Shown: positions 50,166 through 59,302, counted from the first letter of the stretch. The stretch is DNA of 64,000 nt from Rathayibacter agropyri (GCF_013249015.1 NZ_JABRPL010000003.1:244467-308466), one strand, 5' to 3'. The notes: a model not told the origin generated them from the sequence alone. Numbers and translations: made by a program.

Positions 50166-51484
50166 CCGCCCTGCGCATCGCCGCCCTGATGCTGCGACCC
50201 GGCGCATCGGAGTCGCGCAAGCGCACCCCGATCTTCCTCGTAGCCGCCGCGACGTTCGTCGCTCTCGTGCTGGTGACGTGGATCGTGTACGGCACGACCC
50301 ACGAGGACGTGACCCAGGGCGGCGCCCAGGTGCTGAGCGTTCTGCTCACCGCGGTCCTGGGAGTCCCGATCGCCGACGTGGTTGCCGCATCGGCCCGGAC
50401 GTCGACCCGCGAGCGGGAGGCGCGGACGGCCCACCTCGGTCTGCTGGGCGCCTCGCCCCTACTCCTGCGGCGAATCGTCGAGATCGAGACCCTCGTGATC
50501 ACGTCGGCGGGCATCGGCCTCGCGCTGGTCCTGCTCGCCGTCGCCCTCCCGTTCCTCGCCGTCCTGCCCCTGAGTAGCGGCCCCACCGGCCTTCTAGAAC
50601 TGATTCCACCCGTTCACGCGGTGCTCGCCGTGATCCTTCCGATCCTCGGCATCGCCATGCTGAGCGCGAGCGGAGCGATTGCGGGAGTCGCCGCCGACCC
50701 GCTCAGCGCCTCACGGCGTCAGCGGCCCTACCGGGTCGGCCGGCGGAGACTGCTCACCGCGGCCGGCGTCGTCGGAGTCTCGATGCTCGCGGGAACCTTC
50801 GTCTCGGCGGGCCTGTTCGTGCTCCCCGCGATGGCGCTCGCTATCGCGGCGTTCAACTCGGTGATGACGATCGCCGGTCCCTTCGTCATTCGCGTGGTTG
50901 CCACGCTCGCGCTGAGACGGGCCCGTTCCGCCGACCGGCTGCTCGCGGCCCGGTCGGCGCTCGAGGATCCGCGGATGACCTGGCGGCAGGTCTCCGGCAC
51001 AGCGGTCTATGTAACCACCGTCCTCGTCGTGCTGATGGTGCTGCTGTTCCTGAGGATGCTGGGTTCTCAGGAGGGAATGTCGGCGGAGATGGCTGCCGGC
51101 TACCCCGACCTCGAGTTGGCTGCCGTGGCGGCGCTCGCCGCGGCCCTCCTCGTGACCACCTGCTCGAGCATCGAGACGCAGCTCGCTGATCTGCGCGACC
51201 GGGCGGGCCTCTATCGCGCCCTCGATGCGATGGGCATGCCAGCCGTCGTGATGCTTCGAGCTCGTGGGAGGACCGTGCTCACGGGCGCCGTGATCGCGAT
51301 CGTGGGATCGCTGCTGATCGCGGGGATCGTGGCCGTCTGGACGGGGATCAGCGTACAAACCCTCCTTGACCCGGTCCTCTCGACGCTCACACTCCCGATG
51401 CTGATCGCTGGAGTCGTGCCGATCGTGGTCGGAACTTGGATCAGCGCTCGCTCTCTCGATCGGCTGCTGGTCAGCGCCCGGTAG
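50162..51484 (+). CDS. FtsX-like ABC transporter permease
   Basis: 440 aa, eight hydrophobic segments in two blocks (about 20-270 and 295-430: FLVAAATFVALVLVTWIVYG, VLLTAVLGVPIADVVAASAR, AVYVTTVLVVLMVLLFLRML). It has the four-plus-four layout of FtsX permeases but only a short extracellular loop. ATG 50162 overlaps the ATPase stop (ATGA), so stoichiometric coupling is likely. Confidence 0.88.
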   Translation: MTALRIAALMLRPGASESRKRTPIFLVAAATFVALVLVTWIVYGTTHEDVTQGGAQVLSVLLTAVLGVPIADVVAASARTSTREREARTAHLGLLGASPLLLRRIVEIETLVITSAGIGLALVLLAVALPFLAVLPLSSGPTGLLELIPPVHAVLAVILPILGIAMLSASGAIAGVAADPLSASRRQRPYRVGRRRLLTAAGVVGVSMLAGTFVSAGLFVLPAMALAIAAFNSVMTIAGPFVIRVVATLALRRARSADRLLAARSALEDPRMTWRQVSGTAVYVTTVLVVLMVLLFLRMLGSQEGMSAEMAAGYPDLELAAVAALAAALLVTTCSSIETQLADLRDRAGLYRALDAMGMPAVVMLRARGRTVLTGAVIAIVGSLLIAGIVAVWTGISVQTLLDPVLSTLTLPMLIAGVVPIVVGTWISARSLDRLLVSAR

Positions 51485-51546
51485 CTCCGCTGTCCGAGCG
51501 TTCAGGCGGTGGCCCAAGCAGCTCTGAGTCAGCGCAAAATAGGGGC

Positions 51547-52227
51547 ATGACCACGACACTCATCACCGGAGCCAACCGCTCCCTCGGCCTTGAGACCGCC
51601 CGACGACTCCTCGAGGCAGGCCACACCGTCTACGCGGGGATGCGCGATCCCGCCGACGGCGATGCTGTCCGCGACTTCGGCGCCCACCCCGTCCGGCTCG
51701 ACGTCACCGACCAGGAGAGCGTCGACTCCGCTCTCGCCTCGCTGCCCGAACTCGACGTGCTCGTCAACAATGCCGGTATCCCCGGGTCCTCCTTCGGAAT
51801 CGACGATCTCACCGCCCACGCGATGGCGAGCGTGCTCGACACCAACGTTGTCGGGATCGTCCGCGTCACGCAGGCCGCCCTCCCGTTGCTGCGCCGCTCC
51901 TCCGCCCCGGTCATCGTCAACGTCGCCTCCGGAGTGGGCTGGCCGCGCTGGCTGAGCACCGAGGGTCGCGACGAGTTCCCCGTCGCGTCCGTGCCGTACC
52001 CCGCGTCGAAGGCGGCCGTTATCGCTCTGACGGTCCAGTACGCCAAGAACCTGCCCGCGATGCGCATCAACGCGAGCGACCCCGGCTACACCGCGACCGA
52101 CTTCAACGGCCACGGCGGACACCAGACCGTCACCGAGGGCACCGATGCGACCGTCGCCCTCGCCCTGCTCGGTCCCGATGGCCCGACCGGCGAGTTCCAC
52201 GACCGCCGCGGCCGCATCGACTACTGA
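51547..52227 (+). CDS. Short-chain dehydrogenase/reductase
   Basis: 226 aa, classical SDR. Cofactor motif TGANRSLGLETARRL, NNAG in VLVNNAGIPG, Ser in VNVASGVGW and the catalytic YPASK (Tyr/Lys about 153/157). The Asp-rich region after strand 2 (GMRDPADGD) leaves NAD against NADP open. ATG 51547 follows AAAATAGGGGC. Reaction unknown. Confidence 0.92.
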   Translation: MTTTLITGANRSLGLETARRLLEAGHTVYAGMRDPADGDAVRDFGAHPVRLDVTDQESVDSALASLPELDVLVNNAGIPGSSFGIDDLTAHAMASVLDTNVVGIVRVTQAALPLLRRSSAPVIVNVASGVGWPRWLSTEGRDEFPVASVPYPASKAAVIALTVQYAKNLPAMRINASDPGYTATDFNGHGGHQTVTEGTDATVALALLGPDGPTGEFHDRRGRIDY

Positions 52228-52232
52228 GACGC

Positions 52233-52269
52233 GGTGAGGGCACCGGATTCGCCGTTGGCCACCCTCACC
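52233..52269. terminator. Convergent-gene hairpin
   Basis: GGTGAGGG (52233-52240) and CCCTCACC (52262-52269) flank 21 bases between the SDR and the minus-strand AraC gene. Confidence 0.5.
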
Positions 52270-52281
52270 CGACCCGAGCGG

Positions 52282-53178
52282 TCAGCCCAGGTTCGCGGTA
52301 GGCGCCGTCTCGAGGTGCCGCAGGTCGCGCCGCAGCCGCTGCGAGCGCACGTAACTGCTCAGCGCGTGCTCCGGAGCGGGCGGGGCATCGCTCCCGCCGA
52401 GCATCGCCCGGGCCGTCGTGAGGCGCGCGCGACGGATCTCGTCAAAGACGGTGGTGCCGTTGCGCGCGAAGGTGCGCTGGAGTGTGCGCTTGGGCACGCC
52501 CAGGCGTTCGCAGATCTCCTGCACAGACAGGCGAGAATCCGCCGACATCGCAGCGATCAGGGCGAGGGCCCGCGTGTAGACATCCTCGCTGCTCTCGCGA
52601 GGGAGCGAGGTCGCCAGCACCGCGCCGGCAAGCTGCTCGAGGGCGGCGCGGACCAGCGGGAACGCGGGCGAGTCGGCGTCGAGTGCCGAACCGAACGTCG
52701 AGTTGACGGTCGAAAGCAGGATGCCGCGGCTGGCCGCGTCGGCGTGCGTGACGACGGCTCCGCGGTCCGTCGAGTCGACGAGGCCGAGCAGCGGGCGGTC
52801 GAGCGCGATCTCGGTGCGCGCGCTCGGGATGTCGGTGACGAGCGTGTACGACGACTCACACTGGAGGAACGCGATGTCGCCCGGGTCAAGCGTGACCTCG
52901 AGCGCCGACGGGTCGTCGGGCTGGACGACCAGCGCGCCCTCAAGCGGGATCAGCAATCGCACCCCGGCTCCGATGCGTGCTGTGCGGTGCACGCGGCCGG
53001 GAGTGTGCCATATCCGCAGCACCTCGACGCCGTCGCTCCGCAAAATGTCCGCGACGATGCGGAACGCTCCGGGAGCGCGCACATCCATGCCCCCATCGGC
53101 AAGCCACGCGGCTGCTGCTGTATCGCGTCGCGACACACCGCGGTCGATCGTTGCTCTGCTGCCTTCTGTGATCCCCAT
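52282..53178 (-). CDS. AraC-family regulator (paralogue of 27835-28752)
   Basis: 298 aa. C-terminal HTH: LSVQEICERLGVPKRTLQRT and FDEIRRARLTTARAMLGG. N-terminal sensor with VEVLRIWHTPGRVHRTARIG and LLIPLEGALVVQ, matching WHSFSRLR/LVLEGSLGVV of the paralogue. AGAGGAC precedes ATG 53178; an upstream in-frame ATG would add 68 unrelated residues. It follows two minus-strand genes and may close their operon. Confidence 0.82.
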   Translation of the reverse strand: MGITEGSRATIDRGVSRRDTAAAAWLADGGMDVRAPGAFRIVADILRSDGVEVLRIWHTPGRVHRTARIGAGVRLLIPLEGALVVQPDDPSALEVTLDPGDIAFLQCESSYTLVTDIPSARTEIALDRPLLGLVDSTDRGAVVTHADAASRGILLSTVNSTFGSALDADSPAFPLVRAALEQLAGAVLATSLPRESSEDVYTRALALIAAMSADSRLSVQEICERLGVPKRTLQRTFARNGTTVFDEIRRARLTTARAMLGGSDAPPAPEHALSSYVRSQRLRRDLRHLETAPTANLG

Positions 53179-53284
53179 CACGGCAAAGTCCTCTCGTCTT
53201 GTGCGTCCTTCGGGAGACGCGACGACCCTAGCCTGCCCGATTAAGCACCATTCTGAGCAGCTTTCATTCGTGTGCATCCGCCTT

Positions 53285-53746
53285 TCAGCGCCAGCAGGAC
53301 GGTCGAGGACCCGCGGAGGAGGAGGAAAAGCGGACTCCGGGGGAGCGTCGCGGATCGAGGTATACCTCGAGCGCGGCGACATCAGTGAAGGCTCGACCCT
53401 CGCCCGTGCGGCCCCGCAGCACGATCGAGTGGCGGAGCACCCGAGGGGCGCGCAGTACGGCCACCGTGTAGTGCGCGACGGCCACGAAACCCGCTCCAGG
53501 AACCACCTGCTCGGGCCGCCCTACCACGGTGACCGGAGCCTCGTCGTACTCGAGTTCGGCGCCGGAGCCGTCGGTCAACGTGCCACAGAGCAGCGCGAGG
53601 TTGTGCAGCGCGCCGGGTCCCGCGTTGTGGAACTGCATCCAAAAGGTGATGACGGCGACGGTCCGTCTCTCGGCCAGGCCGTGCGTGAAAGTGCCGTCGA
53701 GGACGAGGCGCGAAGGGGTGGCAGGGGCGGCGCGGCGAAGGATCAT
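53285..53746 (-). CDS. Beta-sandwich-like protein of unknown function
   Basis: 153 aa. The middle reads VITFWMQFHNAGPGALHNLA and VVPGAGFVAVAHYTVAVLR, a CARDB/DUF11-like sandwich also suggested in the 28976 protein. No signal peptide of its own. ATG 53746 overlaps the upstream TGA (ATGA) after GGAGGCAGGG, fixing the start and implying coupling to the membrane protein. Downstream comes the AraC regulator. Confidence 0.65.
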   Translation of the reverse strand: MILRRAAPATPSRLVLDGTFTHGLAERRTVAVITFWMQFHNAGPGALHNLALLCGTLTDGSGAELEYDEAPVTVVGRPEQVVPGAGFVAVAHYTVAVLRAPRVLRHSIVLRGRTGEGRAFTDVAALEVYLDPRRSPGVRFSSSSAGPRPSCWR

Positions 53747-54351
53747 CCCTGCCTCCGTGCACCCGGTTCTGGCGCCGAGTTTCGCCTCGCCAATTGCAGG
53801 AGGCTGCACGCTGCGAGCACGCCGATGAGAGCCGCCGCCCAGTTCAAGTCGCGCTGATCCAGGCGCATGAGCTGAGCCGGAATGCCCGTGAATCCGAGGA
53901 TCCCCTGGGCTGCGGACGCTGTCGCGAAGGCGAGCAGGGCGGCCGCTGCGGCGACCGCGGCCGGGCTCGGTGCCGGGTCGTCAGAGGTGCGCGCGAAGGC
54001 TCGGAGCGCCCCCGCGAGAGCGAGTGCGCAGAGCGCCACGGCGACCATCGCGGCGGTCGTGTAGGCCGGGCCGGCGGTCACCAGGAGCAGCACACCGGCG
54101 ACGATCCGCAGGGCGGCGAAGATCAGTACCCGCGACCCCTGTCCGCGCTGAGCGCGCGTGGCGCCGAGCGCGACGGCGAGGTCCGTGCGCGCGCGGAGAA
54201 CGGCGGACCGCTGGAGGGCTGTCCGCCGCTCGGGATCGCGGAGCACGACGAGCGCCGCACCCGCGCCAGACGCGACCAGGGCCGCGCCGACGAGCAGAGG
54301 AAACACGAGGGATGCGGTAGGGAGAATTGTCTCGGACGCGGTGGGGATCAT
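53743..54351 (-). CDS. Small polytopic membrane protein, unknown function
   Basis: 202 aa with four hydrophobic helices (LVFPLLVGAALVASGAGAAL, LIFAALRIVAGVLLLVTAG, AAAALLAFATASAAQGILGF, LNWAAALIGVLAACSLLQLA). ATG 54351 is chosen because AAGGAG lies six bases upstream; ATGs at 54375 and 54366 lack one. It overlaps the next gene, so the three minus-strand genes look like one unit. Confidence 0.65.
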   Translation of the reverse strand: MIPTASETILPTASLVFPLLVGAALVASGAGAALVVLRDPERRTALQRSAVLRARTDLAVALGATRAQRGQGSRVLIFAALRIVAGVLLLVTAGPAYTTAAMVAVALCALALAGALRAFARTSDDPAPSPAAVAAAAALLAFATASAAQGILGFTGIPAQLMRLDQRDLNWAAALIGVLAACSLLQLARRNSAPEPGARRQG

Positions 54352-54611
54352 GGGGCTCTCCTTCATGGCGGGCATTGCACGGGAGCATCTTGATGATCAG
54401 GGCTGGCGCAGGCTTGTGGAGCGCTCGGCGCGAAGGCTTCGGAGGCAGGCGCGCGGTGCCGTCAAAACCCGCCGTTAATCGCGCCAAACGTGCCTCTGGA
54501 TCGCGCCACATTCTGTTCGGCCGCGAGGGCCTGAGCACCGGGGCGACGTTGAGGGACGTTTCTGCCGCCCCAGTTGCCGCTCCCGCTCGGCGGCTCCCGA
54601 GTCCCGAGTGT

Positions 54612-54653
54612 CCAAAAGTTGTCGCACTCGACGCCCAGTGCGACAACTCTTGG
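54612..54653. repeat. 17-bp-arm hairpin upstream of a methyltransferase
   Basis: CCAAAAGTTGTCGCACT (54612-54628) and AGTGCGACAACTCTTGG (54637-54653) pair with one mismatch around eight bases. It sits 50 bp before the methyltransferase start; operator, terminator or small mobile hairpin cannot be told apart. The rest of 54352-54703 shows no gene. Confidence 0.75.
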
Positions 54654-54703
54654 CTTCTCGAGGGGTGCTGGGGTGAACGGGCAGGGCTGGCTACGCTCGA
54701 GGA

Positions 54704-55297
54704 ATGAGCGACGTGCGGGAGGCGTACGCGGCGCGCGCGGGCGAGTACATAGCACTGCTCGGGTCAGTCGAGGCCGCCTCAGGCCAGGATCGGGCGCTGA
54801 TTGCCCGCTGGGCCGCTGGCCTCACGGGCTCGGTCGTCGACGCTGGCTGCGGTTCTGGGCACTGGACGGAGTTCCTCCGTTGCCGCGGTGTCGCCGTGGA
54901 GGGCGTCGATCTGGTGCCGGAGTTCGTGGCGTCGGCGCAGGCGCGATTCCCTGACGCCTCCTTCCGGGTCGGATCGTTGCTCGAGCTCGACGCCGACCTC
55001 GATGCGCTTGGCGCGATTCTCGCCTGGTATTCGCTGATCCATTTCGCGCCCGCCGAGCTACCCGGCGCTATCGCCGCCCTGAGCACTCGGCTGCGGCCCG
55101 GCGGAAGCCTCCTGCTCGGCTTCTTCGAGGGACCGCAGACGGAGGCGTTCCCCCACGCGGTCGCGCCGGCCTGGTTCCATCCGCTCGAGACGCTCCGTGT
55201 GCTGGCCGAGGCGGCGTGCCTCGACGTGATCCATACCGCACGGCGCAGTGCCCCCGGCGCGCGAGGCCACGGCGAGCTGATCGCGGTCCGCCGCTGA
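54704..55297 (+). CDS. SAM-dependent methyltransferase
   Basis: 197 aa, class I fold. Motif I VVDAGCGSGHWTEFL (residues about 43-57), motif II GVDLVPEFVASAQARF, motif IV ILAWYSLIHF, followed by LRPGGSLLLGFFEGP. The substrate is not indicated. ATG 54704 has only a weak ribosome-binding signal; the hairpin at 54612-54653 lies in its leader or promoter. Confidence 0.9.
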   Translation: MSDVREAYAARAGEYIALLGSVEAASGQDRALIARWAAGLTGSVVDAGCGSGHWTEFLRCRGVAVEGVDLVPEFVASAQARFPDASFRVGSLLELDADLDALGAILAWYSLIHFAPAELPGAIAALSTRLRPGGSLLLGFFEGPQTEAFPHAVAPAWFHPLETLRVLAEAACLDVIHTARRSAPGARGHGELIAVRR

Positions 55298-55345
55298 CGA
55301 TGCAGTGCGTGCCAGCGTCGAGACGTGGTGCTGGTTGAGGTGTTT

Positions 55346-55373
55346 CGCGGCCGGAGGTGGTGTCTCGGCCGCG
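55346..55373. terminator. Hairpin between convergent genes
   Basis: CGCGGCCG (55346-55353) and CGGCCGCG (55366-55373) flank 12 bases. Confidence 0.5.
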
Positions 55374-55393
55374 CGGCGTGCGAGCCGCCACGG

Positions 55394-57073
55394 TTACAGT
55401 TGGTCGGCCCGCCACTCCGTCGGAATCTCGTCGCCGCGGCGGAACGCCTCCTCCTCGCGCTCGCGCAGCTCGACGCGGCGGATCTTGCCCGAGATCGTCT
55501 TGGGCAGCGGGTGGAACTCGATCCGCCGCACTCGCTCGAAGGAGGAGAGCAGCTCGCGGGTGTGCGCGAAGATCGCCCCCGCGGTCTCGGCCGTCGGCTC
55601 CCAGCCCTCGGCGAGCGCGACGTACGCCTTCACGACGCTGTGGCGCACCGCGTCCGGAGCCGGCACGACCGCCGACTCGGCGACAGCCGGATGCTGGAGC
55701 AGCACGCTCTCCACCTCGAACGGCGAAATCTTGAAGTCGGATGACTTGAAGATGTCGTCCGTGCGTCCGACGAAGGTGATCGTCCCGTCTGCCGCGCGCA
55801 CCGCCACATCCCCCGTGTGAAAGTAGCCGTCGGCGCGGGCGCGCTCGGTCCGCTCGTCGTCGCCGTGGTAGCCAGACATCAGGCTGACCGGCTCGACGGA
55901 GAGGTCGAGGCAGATCTCGCCGGTCGAGGCGGGCTCGCCGGTCAGCGGATCGATCAGCGTGATCGCGATGCCGGGGAGCGCGCGCCCCATCGCGCCTGGC
56001 ACGATCGGGGCGCCGGGTGGGTTCGCGATGATCGCGGTCGTCTCGGTCTGGCCGTAGCCGTCGCGGATGCTCACACCCCACTCCCGCTCGACCGTCGCGA
56101 TGACCTCGGGGTTCAGCGGCTCGCCGGCCGACAGGATCTCGCCGAGCGCGCGCGGCTTCGCACCGAGTTCGGACTGGATGAGCATCCGCCACACCGTCGG
56201 CGGCGCGCAGAAGGTGGTGACCGCGGCGCGGTCGAGCTCGCGGTGCAGGGCGGACGGCGAGAAGCGGCTGTAGTTGTAGACGAACACGGTCGCCTCGGCG
56301 TTCCACGGTGCGAAGAAGCAGCTCCAGGCGTGCTTGCCCCAGCCGGGCGAGCTAATCGCCATGTGCACGTCGCCGGGGCGGACACCGAGCCAGTACATCG
56401 TGCTGAGGTGCCCGACCGGGTAAGACTCGTGCGTGTGCACGACCATCTTCGGCTTGGAGGTGGTGCCGGAGGTGAAGTAGATCAGGCACGGGTCGGTGCT
56501 CGCGACGTCGACCGACGGGCTAACCCCGAACGGCTCGAGCGACTCGTCGTAGTCGAGCCAGCCATCGACTGATCCGCCGACCGAGATGCGGCTGAAATCA
56601 CCGGCCATCCCGTCGAACTTCATCGTCTCGGAGGCGTCCGCGATGACATGCGCGACCTCGCCGCGCTCGAGGCGGTCGGCCAGGTCGGTTGGCGAGAGCA
56701 GAGTCGTGGTGGGCAGGATGACCGCGCCCAGCTTCATAATCGCGAGCATCGACTCCCACAGCTCAAGCCGGTTGCCGAGCATGAGCATGACGTGGTCGCC
56801 CTGCGAGACGCCGATGGAGTGCAGCCAGGCGGCGACCTCGTCGGAGCGCCAGCGCATCCGGTCGAAGGAGTACTGCTGCTCGGAGCCGTCCTCCTCCACG
56901 ATCCAGAGGGCGGTGCGCTCGTTGCCGATCGCGATCGCGTCGAACCAGTCGACGGCCCAGTTGAAGGAGGGTCCGACGTCGGGCCATTGGAAGGCTTCGT
57001 TCGCGGCCGCCGCATCGGTGCGGTGCTGTAGGAGGGTGTCGCGAGCGGCGCGAAAGCTCCCGGTGGGGTTCAT
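55394..57073 (-). CDS. Acyl-CoA synthetase (AMP-binding, medium-chain type)
   Basis: 559 aa ANL-family adenylate-forming ligase. Core motifs: LIYFTSGTTSKPKMVVHTH (P-loop), GYGQTETT, GYFHTGDVAVR and the terminal KTISGKIRRVELR with the catalytic Lys. The N-terminus NWAVDWFDAIAIGNERTALW and the overall order resemble medium-chain acyl-CoA or acetyl/benzoate CoA ligases. It would activate a carboxylic acid for degradation or modification. ATG 57073. Confidence 0.92.
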   Translation of the reverse strand: MNPTGSFRAARDTLLQHRTDAAAANEAFQWPDVGPSFNWAVDWFDAIAIGNERTALWIVEEDGSEQQYSFDRMRWRSDEVAAWLHSIGVSQGDHVMLMLGNRLELWESMLAIMKLGAVILPTTTLLSPTDLADRLERGEVAHVIADASETMKFDGMAGDFSRISVGGSVDGWLDYDESLEPFGVSPSVDVASTDPCLIYFTSGTTSKPKMVVHTHESYPVGHLSTMYWLGVRPGDVHMAISSPGWGKHAWSCFFAPWNAEATVFVYNYSRFSPSALHRELDRAAVTTFCAPPTVWRMLIQSELGAKPRALGEILSAGEPLNPEVIATVEREWGVSIRDGYGQTETTAIIANPPGAPIVPGAMGRALPGIAITLIDPLTGEPASTGEICLDLSVEPVSLMSGYHGDDERTERARADGYFHTGDVAVRAADGTITFVGRTDDIFKSSDFKISPFEVESVLLQHPAVAESAVVPAPDAVRHSVVKAYVALAEGWEPTAETAGAIFAHTRELLSSFERVRRIEFHPLPKTISGKIRRVELREREEEAFRRGDEIPTEWRADQL

Positions 57074-57330
57074 GCATGTCTCCGTAGCGGTCGAGGTCCG
57101 GCCGCTGGCGGGACCGTCCCCATTCTGCCCGTGCTGCGGTGCTGGTGCCGCGCGGCCGGATGCCTCCGTCGGGGAGGAAGCGAGCGCCGTACGCGCGGGA
57201 CGCCCGTGTGTCTTGCCTCTGCTGGCCGCGGCGGAGCGACTGCCCCCCCGGACTCCGAGAGGTCTGCGCGGTCCGCCCCCTTCTGCGGGCTTGGGAATAT
57301 GCTATCGACGCGATAAAGTCTCACGCGGTA

Positions 57331-57609
57331 GTGTGTAGAACGTCGGCGTGTAGAACGTCATTATTAAGTGAAGTGAATTACGGAGGCTCCATCCGTTACA
57401 GTGAATTAGTGGAATCCTATCGCAGCGGAAGAGTTGAGGTTGTTGGATATCGTCGCGCTGCCCCAGCCCATGAGATGTATGCGCGATTTAGCGACTCTGC
57501 GAGGATTGAGGCCTGGACTACTGTTTCCCAGCGAGATAATCAAGGGTTTGAATGCTTGATCGAGACCGCGTGCGCTCTCGATAAATATGCAATAAGCAAG
57601 AAGTATTGA
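57331..57609 (+). CDS. Low-GC orphan protein, coupled to the next gene
   Basis: A frame with AT-rich codons ends at TGA 57607-57609, which overlaps the next ATG. Possible starts are GTG 57331 (92 aa) and GTG 57373 (78 aa). The core is IRYSELVESYRSGRVEVVGY, MYARFSDSARIEAW and CLIETACALDKYAISKKY. No family recognised. Codon use is unlike all neighbours, so it is probably recent foreign DNA. A 12-bp direct repeat GTGTAGAACGTC (57333, 57348) overlaps the first start. Confidence 0.5.
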   Translation: MCRTSACRTSLLSEVNYGGSIRYSELVESYRSGRVEVVGYRRAAPAHEMYARFSDSARIEAWTTVSQRDNQGFECLIETACALDKYAISKKY

Positions 57610-58055
57610 TGCCCACGAGGGGCATGGCGCCCGGATTGCGCGCTTCTCTCAGTGTCGCTCTTGTGCTTGTGGCCGTCGGTGCGGTAATCGCCGTCCTCGC
57701 GACCCTGGTGCTCCTCCTGCTCTCGCCGCACGGAACGGGGTGGCAGGGGATCGACGCCGTGCGGCCGCTGGTTCTGGCGGCGTCGATCACGGTCGCGTGT
57801 CTGCTCACGGCTGGCGCTCCCTACTACGCGTTACGCGGACGGGCGCCCTGGCCTGCGCTCTGGCTCGCGTCCGTGCTGTGTCTCCTGGGCTTCGCCCGCG
57901 TCGTCGTGGTGGCGGCCGACCGGTTCGGCGCCGACGATGGGACCACTGCGCTCACGGCTCTCGTCTTCAGTGTGCCCGTCTGCTGCTACTGCACCATCGC
58001 GATCGTCGTGACGGAGTTGCTACTTCGGCGGAGGGGCAGTCCGCTCAGTACGTGA
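57609..58055 (+). CDS. Four-helix membrane protein, unknown function
   Basis: 148 aa, helices at about 12-38, 52-72, 78-98 and 108-135 (LVLVAVGAVIAVLATLVLLL; PALWLASVLCLLGFARVVVV). ATG 57609 shares a base with the stop of the orphan gene, indicating coupled translation. Its GC content is normal, unlike its partner. No family recognised. Confidence 0.7.
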   Translation: MPTRGMAPGLRASLSVALVLVAVGAVIAVLATLVLLLLSPHGTGWQGIDAVRPLVLAASITVACLLTAGAPYYALRGRAPWPALWLASVLCLLGFARVVVVAADRFGADDGTTALTALVFSVPVCCYCTIAIVVTELLLRRRGSPLST

Positions 58056-58096
58056 TGGACTGCCCGCCGGCGACCCACCGGTCGTCGGGTCTGCCA

Positions 58097-58164
58097 CGAG
58101 ATAGCCCTAGTCGGACGAGATGCGGTGCCGCGGCGGCCGATCTCGTCCGTATGGAGCTATCTCG
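58097..58164. terminator. Long interrupted hairpin between convergent genes
   Basis: 25-base arms (58097-58121, 58140-58164) share ATCTCGTCCG at the inner end and GCTATCTCG at the outer end, with six unpaired bases between; loop 18 bases. Probably a bidirectional terminator. Confidence 0.65.
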
Positions 58165-58189
58165 CGACATTTCGCGGGAGAAGGGGAGG

Positions 58190-59023
58190 TCAGCCGATGG
58201 GGACGCCGAGGGCGGACATGAAGGGCTCGGCGTCGACTGCCTCGCCGTCCACGCGCGTCTCGAAGTGCAGGTGGCAGCCGGTGGACGCGCCGGTCGAGCC
58301 GCGCAGGGCGATGACCTGGCCCACGGTCACGGTGTCGCCGACCGAGACCATCAGCTCGCTGTTGTGGGCGTAGCCGGTCTCGATGCCGCCGCCGTTGTCG
58401 AGCAGGATCCAGTTGCCGTAGCTGCCCTGGTAGGAGGCCTCCTCGACGGTGCCGCTCGCCGCGGCGAGGACCGGCGTGCCGCACGCTCCGGCGAGGTCGG
58501 TGCCCTTGTGGAAGAGGTTCACACCGGCGACGGGAGCGTCGGGGCGCGGGCCGTAGCCGCTGCTGACGTGACCGGAGATCGGCACGACCCAGGCGCCGGA
58601 TACTCCTGCGGCTGCTGCTGTCGACTCGCCCGCAGTGGCAGTGATCGCGGTGAGGGAGGCGGTCGGCACGAGCACCTCGGGCTTCGCCTCCGCGGCGAAC
58701 GCGTCGCGGGTGACGCTCTGCTGCACTACTCCGGCGGCCACGAAGCTCTGCGGACGGACGGCGGCCACGGCGCTCGCCGTGTCGCGGGCTATCTCGGAGT
58801 CGGCGGTGCCGCCGACGGCGAACGCGGGCATGGTCGTGGTGATCGCGATCCCGGCCACGAGCGTCATCGCGGCGACGGCGGAGGCGCGCGGGCGCGGGGC
58901 TACGCGGGGCTGACGACGGCGGGACTCCTGCTCGCGGAGGGAGCGACGGGTCGGGAGGGCGGACGGGCTGCCGGTCTCGGCTCCTGCGGGGGTGGGAGTC
59001 GAGGCGCGATCGAATCGGTGCAT
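58190..59023 (-). CDS. Secreted M23-family peptidoglycan hydrolase
   Basis: 277 aa. A long N-terminus with a membrane segment (ASAVAAMTLVAGIAITTTMP, residues about 48-67) acts as signal or anchor. The LytM/M23 domain (about 150-270) keeps every zinc and catalytic position: HKGTDLAG, GYAHNSEL, and GCHLHFETRV. In contrast to the 22595 gene it should be an active endopeptidase, perhaps in cell division. ATG 59023 has a weak Shine-Dalgarno. Confidence 0.92.
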   Translation of the reverse strand: MHRFDRASTPTPAGAETGSPSALPTRRSLREQESRRRQPRVAPRPRASAVAAMTLVAGIAITTTMPAFAVGGTADSEIARDTASAVAAVRPQSFVAAGVVQQSVTRDAFAAEAKPEVLVPTASLTAITATAGESTAAAAGVSGAWVVPISGHVSSGYGPRPDAPVAGVNLFHKGTDLAGACGTPVLAAASGTVEEASYQGSYGNWILLDNGGGIETGYAHNSELMVSVGDTVTVGQVIALRGSTGASTGCHLHFETRVDGEAVDAEPFMSALGVPIG

Positions 59024-59302
59024 GCAGAGGGTTTTCCGGGTCTGCCGCCGCTCAGGGGTGGGGAGCGGCGGGTGGGGCAGGGGGAGGTCGCTGTTAAGCG
59101 ACCCTCCAAAGTACCCGTGTTCTGGGGGGCTGCGGCTGAGAGAACACTAGGGAGTCGCGAGCATGCAGGCGTCGATCGGCTCTCGGTTGCGTCGAGTAGC
59201 GCCGTCCCGATCCACCGCGCTACGGCCAAGGCACCGCCCGGGGAGCGGCGTCTCGGCGCAGAAGTGGACGCCTCGGCGAGCGGACCCGCCGCCTCCGCTC
59301 GC

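Noticed and set aside
57139-57330. N-terminal extension of the low-GC orphan gene
   Set aside because: This part is GC-rich and Pro/Arg-rich, unlike the rest, with no start signal; the gene probably starts at 57331 or 57373.
59024-59302. c-di-AMP riboswitch upstream of the M23 peptidase
   Set aside because: Actinobacterial cell-wall hydrolase genes often have one, and a GGTCGCT/AGCGACC hairpin exists here, but the conserved GGGGAACC-type core is absent.
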